A stretch of 14,864 nucleotides of DNA from Candidatus Uhrbacteria bacterium (GTDB lineage Bacteria > Patescibacteriota > Patescibacteriia > JACQRZ01). The notes beneath the pieces are model-generated. The model did no database searches. It saw only the letters and a program-made list of their open reading frames with translations, and was not told the origin of the DNA. This document shows, piece after piece, positions 13,505 to 14,864 of the stretch. The position numbers were made by a program, and so were the translations under genes. How positions within the stretch are numbered: position 1 is the stretch's first letter; each line of letters opens with the position of its first letter. The stretch lies in contig JACQWH010000060.1 of assembly GCA_016209345.1 (NCBI GenBank), positions 1 through 14,864 of the forward strand. Reading direction: 5' to 3'.

Positions 13505-14527
13505 TCAGTAGGGGAGGAACGACAGCCCCGCGCGGATCCCCGGCCTGTTGCCGAAGACATAGCCCGCCGTTAAGCGGAGCGTGCCCCAGCGGGTCGCGAG
13601 TTGCGATCCGATCCGCGGCTCGAGGTTGGCGACGATCGTCGCCCCCTCGTACCGCGCCTCGGCCGCCAAGCCGGCCGTCAGCGCCAGGGCTCCCAACCGG
13701 GTGCCCCACCGGACCCAGGCCGCGTCGGCCGCGAGCTGTTGGCTCGCGAGCGCGCCGCTGAAGTTCGTCAGGACTTGCGTCCGTGACGACCTCTCAAGCC
13801 AGTTCCCCGGCTCAATGGGCTGGGACAGCGCCAGGCGCAGTCCCAGTGGCATCGCCGCCATGCTGGTCCCCAGGGGGTTGAGCGCGAATCCGCCCTCAAG
13901 TCCCCAGCGGAGGCCAAGCCGGGGCCTGGCCGCAACGCCGACCCACGTCCGGACCTCGTTTTCCGACGATCCGGTCTGGGGCCAGCGCCCGGACTCGCCG
14001 CCGATCAGCTCGCCGGCGTACTCGAGCTCGCTGGTGAAAGCGAGATTCGAGTGAGGAGCCAACGGCCTTTCGAGCCGCAGACCCCCTGCCAGGCCGCTGT
14101 GCGGCGCGCTCGGGTGGGTACCGGCGGTCCACGTCAACCCACCGCCGGCCAACGGCAGGTCCAGCCCCGACTCATTCTCCTGGTCCAGGACCAGGGTGAG
14201 CCGCGACCGGTCCCGGCTGGACCGGTGGGTGACGGAAACCGTGCAGAGTGTGGGCTCCTTCGTCTCCTCGGGCGCGCTGTAATGCGCCTGAGTCGACGAG
14301 GTCCCCTCGTCCTTCACGAACGGCCCGCAGGCCTCCGCGAAGACAGCGGTTCCGTCACCCTCGAGGGTGACGGTGTATCCCGAGGTTCCCCCCGGGGCGG
14401 AGAAGGTTTCTGCCTTCTCCCGACCGAGAATCTCGCGACTCTCGATCGCCTGGGCGGCCTGCGGGAGCAGGACCGCCGCAACCTGCGCCCCAAGGGCGCA
14501 GGCCAGGAAAAGCATAAGCTTTTTCAT
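13505..14527 (-). CDS. High-GC gene for a signal-peptide, beta-barrel-like surface protein, probably acquired
   Basis: The 340-residue product starts with a classical signal peptide: MKK, then hydrophobic LMLFLACALGAQVAAVLLP, and AQA before the likely cleavage at about residue 27. Residues 40-115 look like a small Ig-like sandwich with two cysteines (Cys67, Cys95). The rest alternates short amphipathic strands and turns (NLAFTSELEYAGEL, RTWVGVAARPRLGLRWGLEGGFAL, RWGTLRLTAGYVFG) and ends in FLPY, a terminal aromatic residue as in outer-membrane barrels. Codons are very rich in G and C, unlike every other gene in the window. A Gram-negative donor is likely. CPR bacteria are not thought to have an outer membrane, so either the role has changed or the segment is foreign to the contig. 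Start at 14527, with a promoter immediately upstream. Confidence 0.75.
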   Translation of the reverse strand: MKKLMLFLACALGAQVAAVLLPQAAQAIESREILGREKAETFSAPGGTSGYTVTLEGDGTAVFAEACGPFVKDEGTSSTQAHYSAPEETKEPTLCTVSVTHRSSRDRSRLTLVLDQENESGLDLPLAGGGLTWTAGTHPSAPHSGLAGGLRLERPLAPHSNLAFTSELEYAGELIGGESGRWPQTGSSENEVRTWVGVAARPRLGLRWGLEGGFALNPLGTSMAAMPLGLRLALSQPIEPGNWLERSSRTQVLTNFSGALASQQLAADAAWVRWGTRLGALALTAGLAAEARYEGATIVANLEPRIGSQLATRWGTLRLTAGYVFGNRPGIRAGLSFLPY

Positions 14528-14536
14528 GGCGCGAAA

Positions 14537-14565
14537 AGTATCTCATAGTATCGCACAAATGTCAA
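14537..14565 (-). promoter_or_regulatory. Strong sigma-70-type promoter for the high-GC gene
   Basis: On the minus strand a perfect -35 TTGACA (14565-14560) is followed after 17 bp by GATACT (14542-14537). Only 9 bp separate the -10 from the ATG at 14527, so the transcript would be leaderless or nearly so. The AT-rich promoter DNA joins the high-GC coding region within about 10 bp. Confidence 0.6.
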
Positions 14566-14609
14566 GGGTCTTGAATACAATTTTTGTTCAGATTTCTTTA
14601 TTCGTCCCC

Positions 14610-14638
14610 TTGTTTGAATAATGGAATTATGCTATACT
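14610..14638 (+). promoter_or_regulatory. Promoter in front of a broken reading frame
   Basis: TTGTTT (14610-14615), 17 bp, then TATACT (14633-14638) with TGC just before it: the same build as the promoters at 2402-2430 and 8098-8126. It drives plus-strand transcription toward the short frame at 14646. Confidence 0.6.
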
Positions 14639-14645
14639 GCCACTA

Positions 14646-14733
14646 ATGACTAAAGATATGGATGACTTACATATCAATGGTTAACTTGGTAATGAAATGA
14701 GTACATCTTTATTCTCTTGAAATCGCCAAAGCA
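14646..14733 (+). pseudogene. Possible remnant of a small gene truncated by a repeat
   Basis: The ATG at 14646, 8 bp after the -10 hexamer, opens a 12-codon frame (MTKDMDDLHING) that ends at TAA 14682-14684. Reading past that stop gives LGNEMSTSLFS up to a TGA; shifted by one base, LEIAKALS runs into the MITE-like element at 14734. The series of acceptable fragments behind a good promoter suggests the 5' end of a decayed gene. No family could be identified from so little sequence, and chance is a real alternative. The remainder of 14528-14733 holds only the two divergent promoters. Confidence 0.3.
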
Positions 14734-14858
14734 TTGTCATCCCGGCGTGTGAGGGCCTGTCCCCGACTGGATCGGGGACCGGGATCCAGTATATAATTGC
14801 GGTGTTTCCTTATACGGATTTATTTTTATTCTGGATTCCCGCCTCCGCGGGAATGACA
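14734..14858. repeat. MITE-like element, copy 2
   Basis: It starts TTGTCATCCCGG and ends GCGGGAATGACA. The left arm folds as CCCGG...CCGGG with an extra inner GTCCCCGA...TCGGGGAC hairpin; the right arm folds as ATTCCCGC-ctc-CGCGGGAAT. The AT-rich centre with TATACGGATTTATTTTTATT matches the centre of the copy at 13046-13143, with the two arm types exchanged. Together the two copies bracket the high-GC gene. Confidence 0.75.
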
Positions 14859-14864
14859 GCTTCG

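Noticed and set aside
13172..13573. 133-codon plus-strand frame across the repeats and terminator
   Set aside because: It runs through an inverted-repeat element, a terminator hairpin and the end of the high-GC gene. The composition is not protein-like.
1..14864. CRISPR array, rRNA, tRNA or UGA recoding
   Set aside because: No regularly spaced repeats with unique spacers were seen, and no recognisable structural RNA genes. TGA ends several well-defined proteins, so the code is standard here.

Overview
The window looks like chromosomal accessory DNA from a Candidatus Patescibacteria (CPR) lineage, probably Parcubacteria-like, from a metagenome assembly. The reasons are small lineage-typical families (DUF1653 twice, DUF2007, a DUF5663-like protein, AbiEii with a tiny partner), promoters of the form TTGTNN-N17-TGC-TATAMT, few clear Shine-Dalgarno sequences, a giant proline-rich protein of unknown function, and paired GTCATTCC/GGGATGAC hairpin repeats between genes. 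TGA is used as a stop throughout, so there is no sign of the SR1/Gracilibacteria recoding. The taxonomic call is inference; no rRNA, tRNA or marker gene is present.

Left part (1-3591) is a patchwork of small accessory genes, all on the plus strand: the last codons of an unidentified gene, a frameshifted gene of unknown function, a DUF2007 protein, an HD-domain (p)ppGpp-hydrolase-like protein, a first DUF1653 protein, an AbiEii toxin with an overlapping small antitoxin candidate, and a second DUF1653 protein. A motif of about 31 bp, running up to and into the start codon, recurs four times in front of otherwise unrelated genes (79-110, 915-945, 1170-1200, 3321-3352), so the region looks like an array of gene cassettes with a common 5' junction. 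A perfect 48-bp palindrome (2283-2330) lies between the first DUF1653 gene and the toxin-antitoxin promoter.

Middle part (3349-6401) is a tight plus-strand operon: DUF1653, an EamA/DMT permease, an alpha/beta-hydrolase-fold protein whose nucleophile serine is glycine, a P-loop kinase, and a sugar-1-phosphate-type nucleotidyltransferase. Uptake, phosphorylation and nucleotidylation of a small polar molecule is a reasonable reading, similar in logic to the licABC phosphocholine pathway, but the substrate is unknown. A hairpin repeat (6435-6577) follows.

Right-centre (6616-12999) is a divergent pair: a minus-strand 484-residue protein with an internal membrane anchor and a beta-rich exported region, and a plus-strand 1495-residue membrane protein with a helical N-terminus, a hydrophobic hairpin, Pro-rich linkers and four diverged copies of a small module that I do not recognise. 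A 116-residue helical, DUF5663-like protein follows 27 bp downstream.

Right end (13000-14864) holds two related MITE-like elements (13046-13143 and 14734-14858), a third inverted-repeat element (13172-13316), a candidate small RNA with an intrinsic terminator, and a minus-strand gene of strikingly high G+C encoding a signal-peptide, beta-barrel-like protein, which looks horizontally acquired. The gene sits directly behind an almost consensus sigma-70-type promoter that would give a nearly leaderless mRNA.
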